DNA of 64,000 nt from Pseudoips prasinana (Eukaryota > Arthropoda > Insecta > Lepidoptera > Nolidae): contig OX621241.1 in the NCBI GenBank assembly GCA_951640165.1, forward strand, positions 2,304,001-2,368,000. The letters are read 5' to 3'. The notes beneath the pieces are model-generated. The model saw only the letters and a program-made list of their open reading frames with translations. It ran no database searches and was not told the origin of the DNA. This document shows, piece by piece, positions 62,891 through 64,000 of the stretch. How positions within the stretch are numbered: position 1 is the first letter of the stretch; every line of letters begins with the position of its first letter. The position numbers and the translations under genes were made by a program.

Positions 62891-64000
62891 CTAGGCAGAT
62901 AGATAATGTTTTTTAACATTATTTTTAAAAATATTTAACGATTGCGCTTTTCTTATTGTTAAGGGCAGTGCGTTCCACAGGCGCACAGCCTGCACTGTAA
63001 ATGATTTGCCGTAATAATCGGTGGAATGACTTGGCATTTGCAGTTTAAGGTTCTCTGATGACCTCAAGCATCTTGAATGTGTGTCATGTAGGAACTCGAA
63101 ACGTTCTTTAAGATAAGATGGTGATGAAGGATTAAACAGTATATTATAAAGAAGGGCTAAAATGTGAGTGTTCCGGCGAAGGCGAATAGGAAGCCACTTG
63201 AGCTGACGGCGATAATCAGAAACATGGTCATATTTGCGTAATCCAAATATAAACCTTATGCAGACATTTTGAAGCCGCTCAAGTTTGTCAAGTTGTGCTT
63301 CTGTGAGATCAAGATAGCTGGTATCGGCATAGTCAAGAATAGGAAGAAGGAGGGATTGTGCGAGCGCAATTTTTGTGGCAGTGGGTAGAAAGTTGCGTAG
63401 TCTTCGCAAGATCCCTGCTGAGGCAAAAACCTTACGACTAACTTCTTGTAGCTGTAGATCCCAGGATAACTTATTGTCTATATAAATTCCCAAGTTTTTT
63501 ACATTTTCCTTAAAAGATATTGTGATGTTGTTAAAGTAAACTGGTGGAACCTGAGACCAAGCTATCTTTGAAATTAACCTGGGGCTACCAACAACTGTAA
63601 CCTGCGTCTTTTCAGGATTAACAGTCAGCCCGTATTGAATACTCCAGGTGCAAACACGTCTTAGGTCCCCATTTAAGCTATCAATGGCCATCGGCAAATC
63701 GTTAAGCTCGGCTTGTGTATATATTTGCAGGTCATCTGCATAAAGGTGGTAGGAAGAATTAAGATTACTGGAAATAGTGTTAATAAATAACGCAAAGAGA
63801 AGCGGAGAAAGAACGCCACCCTGTGGTACGCCGACTACAGTATTGCGCCACGAAGATACACTATCCTGGACGCAAATGCGTTGCCGGCGGCCGAACAGGT
63901 AATCACGAAACCAATCGGTTGCCGTTGGAGATATGTTAAGAGATCTTAGTATTCCAATCAGAATTTCAAAATTCACTGTGTTAAAAGCATTACTGAAATC
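62891..64000 (-). CDS. CR1/Jockey-like LINE reverse transcriptase, open to the window edge
   Basis: 369 codons are open without a break from the window edge to a stop at 62891. The protein is the catalytic half of a non-LTR ORF2 that copies the element's RNA at a nicked target. From the edge inward: DFSNAFNTV (motif A with its aspartate), GVPQGGVLSPLLFALFINT, then YHLYADDLQIY with the catalytic YADD, and LTVNPEKTQ. The region after the polymerase has LDKLERLQNVCIRFIFG, LKWLPIRLRRNTHILALLYN and AVRLWNALPLTIR near the end. These fit the CR1/L2/Jockey group; I cannot choose a clade. The frame that seems to begin at 63976 starts with GTG (valine) and is not a true start. The endonuclease part would lie beyond the window. 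The intact frame makes this the youngest coding element here. Confidence 0.85.
   Translation of the reverse strand, partial: DFSNAFNTVNFEILIGILRSLNISPTATDWFRDYLFGRRQRICVQDSVSSWRNTVVGVPQGGVLSPLLFALFINTISSNLNSSYHLYADDLQIYTQAELNDLPMAIDSLNGDLRRVCTWSIQYGLTVNPEKTQVTVVGSPRLISKIAWSQVPPVYFNNITISFKENVKNLGIYIDNKLSWDLQLQEVSRKVFASAGILRRLRNFLPTATKIALAQSLLLPILDYADTSYLDLTEAQLDKLERLQNVCIRFIFGLRKYDHVSDYRRQLKWLPIRLRRNTHILALLYNILFNPSSPSYLKERFEFLHDTHSRCLRSSENLKLQMPSHSTDYYGKSFTVQAVRLWNALPLTIRKAQSLNIFKNNVKKHYLSA

Overview
The window looks like a stretch of repeat-packed, AT-rich genome from a moth or butterfly (Lepidoptera). The evidence is the mix of repeats: RTE-type LINE ends with (ATG)n tails, many tRNA-headed SINEs, Helitron-like elements that start TC(TATA) and end in a GC hairpin plus CTAG, and Jockey-, R1- and CR1-type LINE pieces. 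The species cannot be told from this. I found no host protein-coding gene, rRNA gene, functional tRNA gene or CRISPR array. Almost every open reading frame lies in a transposon relic or is a chance frame. The region is most likely intergenic or deep intronic.

Family labels are mine and hold only for this window. RS = ~250-bp SINE-like element with an RTE-like tail; RS2 = an older relative. S1-S7 = tRNA-like SINE families. 5S-SINE = SINE headed by 5S rRNA sequence. M1-M3 = inverted-repeat MITEs at TA sites. Hel-A/B/C = Helitron-like families. LINE relics are named by their protein signatures.

Layout. 0-6 kb: RS2 copy, LINE relics, a fold-back element and an M1 MITE with a LINE inside it. 6.3-7.7 kb: ten-unit ~98-bp tandem array. 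9.5-10.6 kb: one S2 SINE carrying three later insertions. 11-19 kb: Helitrons, nested SINEs, RTE ends. 20-25 kb: SINEs and LINE 3' ends. 25.3-27.6 kb: an R1-clade LINE with a 29-nt poly(A) tail and a 12-bp target duplication inside an S6 SINE. 29-34 kb: second M1 copy inside an S4 SINE, M2 and M3 MITEs. 34-43 kb: Jockey end, hairpins, AG-rich repeats, 5S-SINE. 43-57 kb: sparser, with GC-rich islets that share a GTCACGTCA word. 57-64 kb: SINEs, a Helitron holding an M2 MITE, and a CR1/Jockey-like LINE with an open reverse-transcriptase frame running off the right edge.

The elements interact by nesting and by apparent borrowing of machinery. The RS tail matches the RTE LINE tail, so RTE reverse transcriptase probably mobilised RS. 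Target duplications and two internal empty sites give a relative order: S2, S4 and the AG-rich repeat are old, Helitrons and MITEs are later, and RS is the youngest. Several long perfect palindromes look like local inverted duplications made in place.
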